A stretch of 64,000 nucleotides of DNA from Paramecium octaurelia (GCA_905182995.1 CAJJDP010000094.1:36457-100456); one strand, 5' to 3'; counted from the stretch's first letter, positions 46,535 through 58,721 are shown. Numbers and translations: made by a program. Notes: generated by a model from the letters alone, not told the origin.

Positions 46535-48842
46535 TCATGCTTTATAAATATATGTGTCTAATTATCCATCTTGTCTTATTAGGTATTCTTTTTGTATCAA
46601 ATTCTCTATACATTCCTTAAAGAAGGGAATTTCAATAGGAAAATGTCTAGTTTTCGCATCTTTGTCTATGTATTTAAATAGATCTTTGTGATCCAATTAC
46701 TTTTTTGTTTTGAGAACTTTAACTATCAAGGATTCCAAATACACTCTTCTATCTAATATTATTTCTTTCTAATCTATTTTGAATTCCTACCATTTAGTTT
46801 TGGATTTCTAATTGTAAGATAAAGCATATTGTTTTTTTGATTAGACCTTAATTTTGTAACTTCGATGTTAGAACTTGTAATTTAATTATAATGAATTATC
46901 TTCCTCATTTTAGATTAATAATTTAAAAAATAGAAGATTTTCTAATTCTGATTACATGGTTTCTTAATCAGTATTGATTAATTTAATCAATTCATCCAAT
47001 TTATATATGCGTTATTTATTGAAATGCATTAAGATCGTTGCTTATAAGACAGAACAAACTAAATCTTTCTTACAATTTTGATCGAAAGTGGCTTTAAGAG
47101 ACACTGAGCCTAATCCATAATTAAATGCCAATTTTCTCTTTTAATTCTTGCTCTAATAATATTAGGTGAATTGCTGTTGCCAGTACAACAATTCATTATG
47201 TACAATGATTGGTTTATAATCAGTGATTGGCCATTATTCAGAGGTAAGAACTAATACATCTATGTCAATAACATCCCTTTAACTTGATGACAATTTCTGT
47301 CTAAACTTTTAACTTTCCTCGTTGCTTCTTTATAAATCACTAAACATGGTTTCCATCTTGTGAGTCAAGACAGAGCCACATTCCAATTTAAGTTTCTTCA
47401 AAAAATCAATTTCGACTTCAGAAGAACTGGATGTTTAATCTAATAATCTAACACAGAGATGTCTTCTATATAATTATTCAAACTCATCCTTCGATTAGAC
47501 TAATTTGAATATCAAAAATCCCTTTTCTATTTATACTTTCCTTTCGTCATCTCTCAATGACTCTTTTCTCATTATTTGATCAAAGTATTTATTCAATTCA
47601 AACATTATAAAATTGTCTTAATTAATGACTTACTCAAAAGCATCTAATAATATTTAAGATATGCGAAATACTTTTTATGCCTTTGTGAAATTTATATGAA
47701 TGCTCGTTGTTTCCAAATTATGCAATTATATCATACATAAAGAATATCTTCTCATATAATTTAATGAATCCTTATAGAGTATTCTCATTCTGATTGAGTA
47801 GTTATAAATCGGCTACAATAATTTAAGTTAATGTTTTAATGAACTAATCAAATTCTTCACTTTTGACAAATAATTAATAAATCTTAATGAAAATAGTAGT
47901 CTTATCATTTTCAATAAAATCTTAGAGTCCTTAAGAAATGTATTACGAATTGTAAGTGACATAATTTTTGATGAAACTATCCAAAACCTTTTAATGTGAA
48001 ACTTTAGGTATATAACATTAAACTCTTTCGACTTCACTGTAATATCTTTTCTCTACAAAAAGGATGTACTCTTCAATAGTCATTTTATTTAGATTTGATT
48101 AGCTTTCTTCTTTGAAATAGCGGTGAGAATCTTAAATAAGTTTGCGTTCTAAAAAGTATTTATAGAAGTCATCATTGGTTCTATATTCAATAGTGTAAAT
48201 GTGTTCCTTGATCTTTATCTGTTATTCTTAATTGATGTCAATCTAGAGTAATGCGAAAATTATTACAAGTATTTATAATGCATTTTTTAATTTAAAATGT
48301 TCGATAACTTCAGAATTACGATCATTGCGAATTTGAGCAAGAAAACAATTGAGTAATTTTGAAGCCAGATTTTAGTCTTTCTCGAAACATTTAATTTTAA
48401 AACTTTCATTGCAAATGATTTTGATTGTTTTGAGAGATTTCTAAAGTATATAGGATTTTTCCTATTGCATAAATATGGGGGATTTACCATGTAAAGCAGT
48501 ATGCCAGCCAATAGTTTGCTAAAATGTTGAACCTCTTCGTAGGCCTTAACGAAATCATTCAACAATTAATCATCATTGCTAATGTTTAGAGGATTGATGA
48601 GTTTATCCACAATTTTATGAATAGAAACTTGTAATTGAGTGTAGGCGAAATCTCCAAACCTATTGAGAATCAATTTGTAGGCATGTTGATACAATTCTGC
48701 GAACGATAGTTGTTTGGCTATAAACCTCAATCTAATATTTCATACTTTGATGTTCAGCAATGAGATAACATGCATCATCAAGATATTTCCAGAGAGTTTT
48801 TGCTTCTTCAGGAGATAAGTTCTCTTAAATAATTTTCTTCAT
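46535..48842 (-). CDS. Cullin
   Basis: ATG is at 48842 and TGA at 46535-46537, about 740 residues after micro-introns. The N-terminal cullin repeats are seen in EEAKTLWKYLDDACYLIAEH, ELYQHAYKLILNRFGDF, LLNDFVKAYEEVQHFSKLLA and IEEYILFVEKRYYSEVERVQ, the last matching the conserved S..YL..VE..L..E..R motif. The C-terminus LDRRVYLESLIVKVLKTKKQ then FFKECIENLIQKEYLIRQD..YIYKA is the neddylation winged helix with the expected Lys region. It is the scaffold of a RING ubiquitin ligase. Which cullin type was not decided. Exon borders are approximate. Confidence 0.88.
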
Positions 48843-48887
48843 GCAAATTTAAATAAAAAAATGTTTGATAATTAGTATAATTATGAA

Positions 48888-49628
48888 TCAATCAATCAAA
48901 GTGGAAATTTCATCAATTAATTGTCTGCGAACCCCCTCTCTTATATCTAAATCCTTAACGTAATTTTTGGTAGCATCAATATTGATGATTTTGAATTTAT
49001 TATTATTATCAGAAAGCCAATCCTCATGTCTTTAATGTAACTTCCTCAAATAATCAAGTGGCACACAGGCCTCTTCTTGTCTGCCTCGACGAGTCAAACG
49101 TTCCAAACATGTTTCAGGAGGAGTGTTCACATAAATGACACAATCCACTAAATATTACTTGTAGTGTTCCATTAGCCACTCATAAAACTCTTCGTATATG
49201 TGATATTCAAGTTCATTGATTGTTCCATCATTGTAGCACAATTTGAAAAATAATTCTCTAGCACTCTCAATGCTTCTCTCTGTAAACACAAGGATGGGTT
49301 CATCATCAGCATTTGTGGATGGAGATGAAAATTGATTGTCAATTTATTGCAATTTTTGCTCTTTGACTACTGCTCTTAATTGTCTGTCCCAAGCCATTAA
49401 TCTGGATTGGTAAGCATAAATTTAAAAAGTGAATCCCCAACGTTGAATGTCTGAGTAGTACTTCTCCAGGATGTTTAGGTTGGGGTTACCGTGCACTTTT
49501 TACCACTATTCCAAGGGCTCCATTAAGAAAATAGCCTTTGGGAATTCCTATCTCAAAATCTCAAATAAGGTTGATTTGCCTGCACCAACATTTCCTTCCA
49601 GGGAGACAATTATAAACTTCTTATCCAT
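48888..49628 (-). CDS. Deoxynucleoside kinase, copy 2
   Basis: A single exon of 247 codons, ATG 49628, TGA 48888-48890. P-loop EGNVGAGKSTL near residues 11-21, FLMEPLEQWQKVHGNPNL, the ERS motif in VFTERSIESA, EYHIYEEFYEWL, and the LID arginines in LERLTRRGRQEE followed by DYLRKLHQRHEDWL. These are the hallmarks of the dCK/dGK/TK2-like family of nucleoside salvage. It is intron-free, unlike the copy at 11665-12415, and differs at most positions outside the motifs, so the two probably have different substrates (inference). The cullin gene starts 45 bp downstream. Confidence 0.92.
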
Positions 49629-49713
49629 TTTATTTATTGAATTTCAAAATTACCCTCACTTTCTTTTTTAGGATAAATAAATACGCGCTATTATGGGCAA
49701 TTTAAATTAAATA

Positions 49714-49746
49714 TTCATTCTAATTATTTCTGATAATTAGAATGAA
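49714..49746. repeat. Perfect 14-bp inverted repeat, 5-nt spacer
   Basis: The arms 49714-49727 and 49733-49746 are exact reverse complements (TTCATTCTAATTAT / ATAATTAGAATGAA) around TTCTG. It lies in the 318-bp gap between the divergent dNK copy 2 and the glycogen-binding/Kelch gene, about 85 bp upstream of the dNK start and 200 bp upstream of the Kelch gene start. The remainder of the gap is A+T rich and holds no supported gene. It may be a dimeric-factor binding site or a hairpin; no function is shown. Confidence 0.75.
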
Positions 49747-49946
49747 CATTTTTATTAATCAAATTATTGATACCATTAAAATTAATTGCATGCTAAATGA
49801 GACACAATATAATTACTTTTAAAGAATTATATTTAATCAAAACGCACGATAATACATAATAATTCAATAATTTTAATTATACATATTAAAAATCATTTAC
49901 CTATTATATTAGTGAGTTCATTTAAATCCCTTCGCAATAATTTAAT

Positions 49947-51907
49947 ATGCTATCAAATTATTGCAAACAATGTGGCAATCGTCACGAAGATCAAGAATGC
50001 GCAGTAAACTCAACTGTCATTGAATGGAAATATGAAGGAAATCTAGTTACCTTATATGGGTCCTGGAGTCACTTCCAAGTTGGGTACCCAATGGTGAAAT
50101 CCAAGTAGCCTCCTTAGTACTCTCTTCTATGCTATTCTAGTTTCTTACAAGCCGAAATCAATCCACCCTTACCTCCAGGTTACCATTAATACAAGTTCAA
50201 TGTTGATGGGGTTTGGAAACATGATCCCAATGCAGATGTAATTTACAATAATTTCGGGACTTATAATAATTGGGTATCAAGAAACCCCTATTAATATAGG
50301 TGGAAGTCGTACCAAGGAAGTTGATTCAAGTGGATAGTTCTGATGATCAGGAGCCAAACTCAGACGAAGATGTTCAGTTTAGATAAAACTATAAAGTACA
50401 GAGACTCTTATGAATCTTAGCAAGACTTAATGAAAGTAAAGGTACGCACTTACTTGGACTGGAATGAGATGTTTGTGATGGGCTCTTGGGATGAATGGAA
50501 ACAACCAATCAAATTGAATAGAAAATTTTTGGGTTTCGCTAAGAAGTACATCAATTACGCGTATTTACATCTGGCACCTGGTTCATATCAGTACAAATTT
50601 CTCATTGCAGGATAATATGTCTATGATGAGACTCTGCCCACAACCGATAATAATTTCTAATCCAAAAATAACATTCTTCATGTCAATCGAAAATAACTCC
50701 ATTATCACCCCCAAAACTATGACAATGTCTACTTCACTCAATACTAAATCCAAAAGAAATACGAAAGAATTCATGGCTTAACTATGACAGGCATTGGAAA
50801 TGAATTCTACATTTTCGGTGGTCGAGGAACAGGCCATAACTTTAAAAATGATCTCCACATCCTCAATCCCAGAACCAAAGAACTTAGAGTAGTAGAGGAC
50901 ACCAAAGGACCCATCCCTGATCCAAGAGCATTCCATAAGTAAATCTATCCTCCAAAATTAGTGCAATCAAATATGGGAATAAGATAATTTACTATGGCGG
51001 ACTCAATTCAGACAAAGTCTTTGATGATTATTATGTCTACAACACAACCTCAAAAACTTGGATCCAAAGCAAACCCAAAGGATAACTCCCCTCTCCAAGA
51101 GAAAAAGCCTCTTTGACTTTGCTTTCCAACTACTAATCGTTAATTTACTTTGGAGGATACTACTGTAGCCATGATCTTGAAGTGCAGAAGACATACAATG
51201 ATATTTATTGTCTTGATCTAACCACCATGATGTGGACACAGTATTTATCTCAACCTAAAAATAGTTATGATCTAGATGAGCATGCACTCAAGCCTCCCCC
51301 AAGGTCTGCCCACTCTGCCACTCAAATCAAAGACAAACTGTACATCTTTGGAGGGCAGTCCCTTCCTGAAGGACACTACACTCCAAATTTTAACGATTTG
51401 TGGATTCTGGATTTCTCAAAAGAAGCCAGTTGGGCCAATTTGACTCCAGTTATGAAGGGAGAACCCCCTTCCTCAAGACATGGACATTTAGGAAGTGCTT
51501 TGGCTGGCCACTTGTTCATCTATGGAGGAAGAGGTGAGCATTCAAGTGATATTCTCGGCGATCTCTATCATTTCAATCCTGAAACTTTGGTTTGGTACTA
51601 TATTTTTATTAATTTAATCTTAGGACGAAACCTAAAATACATGGAACCATACCCATTCCAAGATGTTATTGTGCTGCCGATACCATGGGAAGTGGAAATG
51701 AATTGTGGATTATTGGAGGACACAAGGGAAATATGATTTTCAATCAATAGTAATAATTGTCTTCATTTCTATAGAAATCAAACTCATGTTTATGTCATGT
51801 CATTTGAAGAAAGAGATGATGATGACATCTTTAGTTCTCCTAAAGTTGTAAGTAGAAAACCTGAACCTGAATTTACAATGGATATCATAAAAGCAATAAC
51901 TAAATGA
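49947..51907 (+). CDS. Protein with two CBM48 glycogen-binding domains and Kelch repeats
   Basis: The predicted protein has 610 residues with five introns of 26, 25, 23, 29 and 25 nt; the exon sum is divisible by three. It begins with Cys/His pairs (NYCKQCGNRHEDQEC). The first CBM48 shows TVIEWKYEGNLVTLYGSWSH.. and YHQYKFNVDGVWKHDPNAD.. GTYNNWVEV, very like the AMPK beta glycogen-binding module. A second, more divergent one shows MFVMGSWDEWKQPIKL and APGSYQYKFLIAG. Four or more Kelch repeats follow (FYIFGGRGTGH, IIYYGGLNSD, LIYFGGYYCS, LYIFGGQSLPEG, LFIYGGRGEHS, LWIIGGHKGN). The protein is probably cytosolic and targets a partner to glycogen or starch-like polymer. No kinase or phosphatase domain is present. 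Confidence 0.9.
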
Positions 51908-51994
51908 ACAATTTTTTATTATATTTATCATTGTTTAAAAATCAGTATTCAATTTATTTGTTTTTATGTGATAAAATTATAGATTTATTACTCA

Positions 51995-53258
51995 TCAGTC
52001 TTTTTTATTCTCTTATTTATTTTTCATTTCCAACAACTTTTTTTTCTGTTTTTTCTCTTTTTTTATCTCCTTCTTTATGTACTTCTCTTCTCTGTAGTCA
52101 TCTATAATTCCCAAGACTCTGGATTTCTTCTCCTCTTTCTACATGATGTCGAACCCTGCCTCTTCAATATCATCTTCGAAATCGCTCTACTTTCTTCCTT
52201 CCTTTTTTCTACACATTTAAACTCAAGAAATACCTTTGTAACTTTTTTAATTCGCTGACTATTTCATTTGGATCTATCTCCACGTCTACACTTTCCGAAT
52301 CATTTATAAAGGAATCATTCAAATCATAATCATCATTAACTAAGTTCTTTTGTTTATTGATTTTCTACATGCTTAAGTCTTTGATTTATGGTTTAATAGG
52401 AAAAGGCTTTGATTTTTAATTCTATAAATCCTTGATTTTGTCCTTTTTCACAGATGAATTTGGTTATTGGCTTTAATGTTTTGAATCCTTTAGTTTTCCT
52501 TGCTCTTTCTAATCTTTATTTTTGCTCTTCTTCTTCGTATTGGTTTTGGATGAATTTTATAATAATTCCATTAACTTGAGATCTCCAAGATCCTTCTTAG
52601 GTTACTATTATTATTATGTTGACTAATTAGACGGTCCTGAAATTGAAGGAGCTGCTTATTTTTGGACTTCTGCATGAATCTTTTTTGGCAATTCCTGCTT
52701 CTCAGTGTTTGGCTGATTTTTCTTTTAGATTACAATCTGATTTCCATTCTCATTTAATTCATCTTCATCTTTCGAAGCAACCTTTTCTTTGATCAAGGGC
52801 TTATGTATTTTTAATGGCTAATAAGAAGATTCCTTCTCTTCCTTCTATTTTGGTATTTATTGAGGGTTGGTTTTAATTTGCTTTTAAATGTTTTCAAATT
52901 TAGAAATCTCATGTTTTGATTTGATTTTTTCATTATCCTTTTGCTTTACTATAGGCTCATTTGTTTATTTTTTCTATTCAGGATGCTTTTTGTTTATCAC
53001 ATTATTATTTTGTTTCTGTCCATTTTGCTCTTTGATCTTTAATTCGGGGATTTTTTGTTGCTGCACCTTAGGAGGAGCATTAGATTTCGAAGTTTTATCA
53101 GATTTAGGTTTTGAATCAAGTATTGCTTACAATTTTAGAAAGTCCTTTTGCACTTCCGAATTATTATTAGGCTTAGTTGAGTGGTTGACTTTATTCTAGG
53201 TAGTCTTATTCGAATTATCACCTGGGGTTGACTTAATAATTTTTTAGATCTCTATCAT
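51995..53258 (-). CDS. SPT2-like chromatin protein
   Basis: The predicted protein has 412 residues with one intron at 52209-52233. About 330 residues are Lys/Gln/Ser/Asn-rich and disordered, then an acidic stretch (DYDLNDSFINDSESVDVEID) and a C-terminal block reading FEDDIEEAGFDIMQKEEKKS then RVLGIIDDYREEK. This order (acidic region, then F/M..I.KEE..S..LGI) is that of SPT2, an H3-H4 binding histone chaperone active on transcribed chromatin and nucleolar genes. The assignment rests on this short block. The start is 15 bp from that of YJU2 on the other strand. Confidence 0.7.
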
Positions 53259-53273
53259 TAAAATTATTATTTA

Positions 53274-54195
53274 ATGGCAGAAAGAAAAGTTCTAGTTAAA
53301 TATTATCCACCTGATTTTGATCCTAAGTTACTACCAAACAATCATCGTCCCAAAGGTAAATAGGATAATGTCAGAAACATGCTTCCCATGACTGTCAAAT
53401 GCAATCATTGTGGCAATTATCTCTACATTGGAACCAAATTCAATATGAGAAAGGAGACCGTGTGGACTGAAAACTATCTAGGTATTCTCATCCATCGATT
53501 CTACTTTAAATGCACGTACACAATTAAATCTATTCTTTAGTTATTGCTATGCTGAAATCACTTTTAAAACTGATCCTCGAAATCATGATTACATAGTTGA
53601 AGGAGGAGGAACGAGAAACTATGATCCCTACAGAGATGCCAAAGCAGCCGAAGAAGTTTTAAAATAAATGAGAGCCAATGAAGAACAAGGCGATTCCATG
53701 AAATTCTTAGAAAATAAAACCCATGATTCAAAAAAAGAAATGGACATCTTGGATGCCATTGATGACACTCACCAACTCAATAGAAGATAAACTTAATTTA
53801 CTCCTGACATGTTGCTTAAATAACTGTTTTATGATTTAGATGCCCTAGAATTATAAGAAGAATGGGAAAAATAAAAAGAATATAAAGACTAATTCAAAGT
53901 TTAGAGATTGTCTGATGTCAATGAAAACGAGTAAATTAATATATTAATATTAAGAGATAAAACTATGCATAGTGTTACTCAGCATTTAAAATAAGTTGTA
54001 GTTCAATCATAACCAAAATAAGCGACGTAATTAGTGAAACCAAAGTTTATCAAAAAGTAGGTCTGCTGTGAAAAGGACGGAGAAAAGGTTGCCATACACA
54101 AAGAGGAAGATAACGAAAATGTAACAGTTAAGTAGGAGAACCTAAATCAAACTAATCAGACCTTGTCATTAGTGGATGATGATTATTCAGATTGA
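53274..54195 (+). CDS. YJU2: Spliceosomal protein YJU2/CCDC94 (CWC16 family)
   Basis: The predicted protein has 298 residues with one intron at 53516-53540. Start MAERKVLVKYYPPDFDPKLL, then RNMLPMTVKCNHCGNYLYIG and GTKFNMRKETVWTENYLG, RFYFKCTYCYAEITFKTDP and NHDYIVEGGGTRNY are the conserved YJU2 core; the two Cys pairs (CNHC, CTYC) form the zinc site. The C-terminal half is a charged helix ending in LVDDDYSD. YJU2 joins the spliceosome for the branching step (first catalytic step) near the branch site. It is fitting for a genome with dense tiny introns. Confidence 0.95.
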
Positions 54196-54852
54196 TCATT
54201 TTATATTTTAAATATTCATCAATTAACTGGATAGTTATAATAACAAATATTTTGGTCTTCCTAAATAGACATAAAAATGTCGTTTAAATTATTGATCTAA
54301 TATTTAAATGGTTAATTTAAATTATAAAAATTATAATAGTTTAGAATACTCTAGAAATATTAAACTTCAGATATTTCACATTTCTACAAGTCTATAAATG
54401 TTAATTTCTTCAATCCTAACATCAAACGATCCCATTAATGTTGTATTAACTTCATTTGGTTGTTGTTCTATATTGTAAAATCACTGATGCATATACATTT
54501 TTCAATATATATCCATTTATGATAACATATAGAGAACCTATGAAAATTCTAAAAGTTCGCAATTATGAATCATGAGGATTCGATGATTTGATGCTTTGAT
54601 TCTTTGGATTCTATATATTGGATGGATGTATAAATTACAAAAAGTTCTCATTATAAAATAAGTGGAGCTTTTCCTTTTTATTTTATAATCAAGGGCAATA
54701 GGATAATTAGTTGTTGGTCATTACCAAGGCCTTGTCAGTAGGAAGTCGTAAGTAAGATTTTGAAGAATGTTTTTGATTAAAAGTTTATGTATTATAATCA
54801 GTCAATACCAAGGTTCATGCCACAAATTGCATTTCCCTTGTAATCAGTGGTT
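54196..54852. other. Gene-poor region downstream of YJU2
   Basis: These 657 bases hold no frame I can support. The part from about 54560 to 54850 is less A+T rich than typical gaps and contains short direct repeats of GATT-type words (54575-54620) and two copies of TACCAAGG (near 54722 and 54808). It could hold an untranslated RNA or a decayed exon of the small gene at 54853-55065. Confidence 0.35.
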
Positions 54853-55065
54853 TCAATCAAGAGAATTAAGGAATTCTTCTAAATCATGTATGTCATCAAC
54901 AAGGCACTCAATTCCCGTGAAGTTCTTTATCATAGGATTTTGAGCTTCAGCTCTCAATGTTTCAATATAACTAAGATCTTCGTCAGTAGAGCAATCTGAT
55001 CTTGTGCTTTCGATTCTTTGAATTATGGGTTAAGATATGGTTATTGGTTTGAGAGGCCTTTGCAT
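54853..55065 (-). CDS. Small acidic hypothetical protein, 70 residues
   Basis: The minus-strand ORF from ATG 55065 (MQRPLKPITISQPIIQRIES) to TGA 54853-54855. Its C-terminal half is acidic and helical (SYIETLRAEAQNP, VDDIHDLEEFLNSLD). Only one in-frame TAA occurs, but base composition is coding-like and higher in G+C than the flanks. No homologue recognised. It may be a complete small protein or the last exon of a gene. Confidence 0.5.
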
Positions 55066-55328
55066 AGATAATAAATTAATAATAATGTGTTAATCTTAGT
55101 GATGCACTTATTCATTGATAGATAATAACAAATTCTACAATCATACATTGAGTGGAAATTCTCCATGAGTTAACCTTTAGATTTTTAAGTTCCCTCGAAA
55201 AATTGAGAGGCATTATTTATATACACACATAAAACTGAATCCAAAATTAGAATGTAATTTTAAAATACAATTACTAATATGAATCATAATTTAGAATAAA
55301 TGGTTATTTAATATGTTTCTAATAATAA

Positions 55329-56248
55329 TCATAATTATTCCTTCACTCTTTTCTCGATCTCCACCAATACTTCTTCCTCAGTAGCTCCCCCCGTTAAGAA
55401 TTCATGCTCTACCAATTTATCCAACGATATCCTCTTATTTGGGTCGCTTTCTAACATCGACATTATCAAAGTCTTAAATTCAATAGGAAATTGTTGCTAT
55501 CTAAAACTTTCGCATTTACTCCAGAACAAATCATATTATTTGTTATAGATTAACGCCCACCACCCATCTCTTGCATTGGGATCGTTTGTTTAAAATGGAG
55601 GGAATCCCATTGCTATTATAAACAATACTACACCCAAAGCAAAAATATCACATTTAAAAAAATTCATTGTTTCATTGATGTATAATTCTGGTGCTGTGTA
55701 TCCAGGAGTTCCTCCAGCAGGCCTTAAGTTAGAATTTGAGAGTCTCGCAAACCCAAAATCACACAATTTGAGATTATAATCAGCGGCAATCAAAATATTT
55801 TCTGGCTTTATGTCACAATGAGCAATTCCAGCAGTATGAAGAGTTCCTAAGACTTTAATTAGATAGCCTGACAGAGTCTTTGCTAAAGGGAATGGGAAAG
55901 GCCCCTTTTTTAATATCTTTAAAAATGTGTCATTAGGCATGTACTCCAAAAGAACACAAGTATAATCTTCAGAATGACCCTTCAATAGTACTGTTCCTGG
56001 ATTATCAATGCGTTTAAGTATTTGTATTTCGTTCGCTAAATAACATGTAAAAAAACCTAGAGATTTATGATATGATCTTGTGACAGATTGGTTAAGACTT
56101 TCAAAGCAAACATTTCACCTGTCTTTTTGTGCATAGCCAAATAGACTCTTGCATCATGTCCTTAACCCAAAGGAGGGTTTAAGTTGACTACAAAACATTT
56201 TTAGAAATCTTGTTAAGTAAAAACAAAAACTTGGTTTCCCATTTACAT
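55329..56248 (-). CDS. Ser/Thr protein kinase
   Basis: The frame from 56248 (or ATG 56242, MGNQVFVF) reads GQGHDARVYLAMHKKTGEMF then ALKV (ATP-site Lys). The downstream frame reads NEIQILKRIDNPGTVLL, VLLEYMPNDTFLKIL, AHCDIKPENILI (HCD in place of HRD), LKLCDFGFARL, GGTPGYTAPEL and CDIFALGVVLFIIAMGFPPF, ending KRVKEQL at TGA 55329-55331. This is a complete catalytic domain of the kind abundant in ciliates (CAMK/NEK-like), about 290 residues, with almost nothing outside it. The junction between the Lys strand and helix C (near 56025-56085) could not be joined by one GT..AG intron, so that exon border is open. Confidence 0.8.
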
Positions 56249-56390
56249 TGTATTCTCAATATTTTTAATCTAATTAATGATTATCAAGATTAAATTAAAC
56301 ATATTAACATGAATATATCTTCTAAAATTATATATATATGATAATTCAATATAGATTAACATGTAGTAAAAAACTCAATTTCAACATCTT

Positions 56391-58252
56391 TCAAAATATT
56401 TATACAAATCCTCCAATCTTAGAACTACCTGAACATCATTTTATATTACTGAAACACTGTACTTCTTGAAAAAGGGCAGCACAAAATTTTTAATAAATTC
56501 ATTACTGTAATTTAGTAAAGACAAGTATTCAGCCAACTAAATTGTTGTTTCAATATCATTTTCATTAATCTGCAAAAAATACTCTTATGAATCTAAGCAA
56601 ATTATTCGTAATAATGAATCTGGTTATCTCTCTATTAGCAGGACTCCTTCTGGTATTTCTCCTTGCATTATTTAAACAATAATCATATTAAATATCATAG
56701 GAATTACATTTATTAGACACAGTTTAGTATCATTCTAAATTAGTAATTGTTATTAATCTTATAATAATCCAACAAAGGAGATATTCTTATAAAACTCTTA
56801 AGTTTCTTTATGATGCTTTTTCTATAAAATATTAAATAATTCTAATTAGGATTCAACAGAAAGTTTAAAGCGTTGTGTTTTAGAAACCTAAATCTGCTGT
56901 TTTTCTTCTTAAATTTTAGATCCTTAGTTTGCTTAATTTATTTTTACACTTTAATTTTTGTTTAATTCATCATCCAAATTATGGTTCTCACACTTTATAT
57001 TTATACTTTCATCAATAATTGAATTACTTTCTTCTTCTATTTTTTGGGATTAAGTATTTGGGATCATGCTGTGTAAGCTCTATGACAATTAAGCCTGAGA
57101 CTTTTTTGCAAATTATTATAATAACGTCTAGGTCTTTGGATCAATTCTGACCTTCTCTTTTTAATATTGTTGCTGATTCTAAATTGATTACTTAAAGCTA
57201 AAACTATTCTTTTTCTGTTCTTCCTGAGACTTTGGTTGGAATAACACAGTCTGTACTAATTTCACTGTTTATTAGGGGGATAATTCCTATTTCAATTTTT
57301 CCGATATTTCAGTACTAATTTCATCCTCATTCAAAAACCTTACTATTTTTTTATTTGGATGAACATTTGGATCTATGTCCTTTGGCTGCAATTTTATGCT
57401 TATATAAACATAATATCCTCCATCTTCAACTCGTAGGCACAAGTAGCAATCTTAATAGGCTTGAGTGATTTTCTTTTTCAGAGTATCACAATCAACAAAT
57501 CTGTCATTTATGAATAGGCATAGTTCCCTCTTGTATTTAACAGAACTCAATTTTGTAAATATCAGATGAGATTCATATTTATACATATCAGAATTGAAAG
57601 ATTTCTCTTAAATGCATGATTAGTTAATCTTCATAATAGATGAAATTGTATCCAATCTACTGAAAGATGAGAACTCACATTTATTCTCATAAAATAATTT
57701 GAACTAAACTGAAGAGTGATGAAGACTCAAGCTCTAAATTAATTGCAATATAGATTTTTTCTCCTCTGATTTATTCAAAGCTTACCTCCTTTTTTCCAAA
57801 TTATAAAATAATTACGCTATTTAAATTTCTGTACCATCTGAGCATCCAATAGGACACATACTCAACAGTTTCTGACTATTGTATGTGCCTTTGTATCCTA
57901 AAACTTGATCTCTCCTTTTAGAGATCACTGTCATTTCAGAAACAAATGATATTGAAGCCAGGGCCTCTCCTCTGAATCCAAATGAGAATAATTGAAATAA
58001 ATCTTCTGCAGCTCGAATCTTACTTGTAGCATATCTTTCACATAACAATTCATAGTCTTCCTTCATAATTCCATCTCCATTATCAATAATTCTGATTAGA
58101 TCTAACCCTGCATTATTTAAATAAATTGTGATATTTTATGCATGGGCGTCTATTGAATTTTCAACCATTTCTTTTACAACTGAATAGGGTCTTTAAACTA
58201 CTTCCCCTGCCGCAATTTTATTAATTACTTCTTAAGGTAATTTTTTAATCAT
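56391..58252 (-). CDS. MLH1: DNA mismatch repair protein MLH1 (MutL homologue)
   Basis: ATG is at 58252 (MIKKLPQEVINKIAAGEVVQ), with the GHKL ATPase motifs ENSIDA, IIDNGDGI, SFGFRGEALASISFV and GTEI visible in the first 150 residues. The transducer domain follows (ELCLFINDRFVD, DIDPNVHPNKKIVRF). A Gln/Lys/Ser-rich linker leads to the C-terminal dimerisation domain, which ends YKYFERC, the MLH1-specific FERC tail that completes the endonuclease site of the PMS partner. About 610 residues. At least one intron lies in the linker (not fixed). MLH1 works as MutL-alpha or MutL-gamma in mismatch repair and meiotic crossing-over. Confidence 0.93.
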
Positions 58253-58354
58253 AGTATTATTTATAATTAATTGTTTTACTTTTATTGATTAATATCGAAA
58301 TTAATTCATTATTTAATTACACTATAAATAGATGTTGTTTATTTTAATAATAAA

Positions 58355-58721
58355 ATGAGAGTAAAAGGTATACAAATCATTCTTAATTTAGGGCTACAAA
58401 TTTGAAGATAAGTGGAAAGAATTCCTATATCAACAAGGAATTATTGGCAGAATTATCAAAATAACAGGTCCAACACATAATCTAATTAAAATGAAAGAGT
58501 ATATTTAAGAAACATATCGATTAGATTTATGTAAAAGTCAAATCAATCATTAACTTAAACTTATTATAAATCTCAAAGAAGTCAATATTTGTAGAAATGT
58601 ATTAAAATTTAATTTAGAAATAAAGTCCTCAATTTTAATGACTAACATTTATTTTCGAATCTTGATAGATGAACTAAGAAACTTGAAGAAGACTCTCTTG
58701 AAGTAACTCATTTTTGTATGA
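58355..58721 (+). CDS. Small hypothetical protein, about 111 residues
   Basis: ATG 58355 followed by a single codon, then a 31-nt intron (58361-58391), then an open frame to TGA 58719-58721. Begins MRGYKFEDKWKEFLYQQGII and contains TGPTHNLIKMKEYIQETYRL. An alternative intron further on would shorten the protein to about 75 residues. Not recognised. It lies between the divergent MLH1 start (103 bp away) and the Aurora-like kinase end. Confidence 0.5.
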
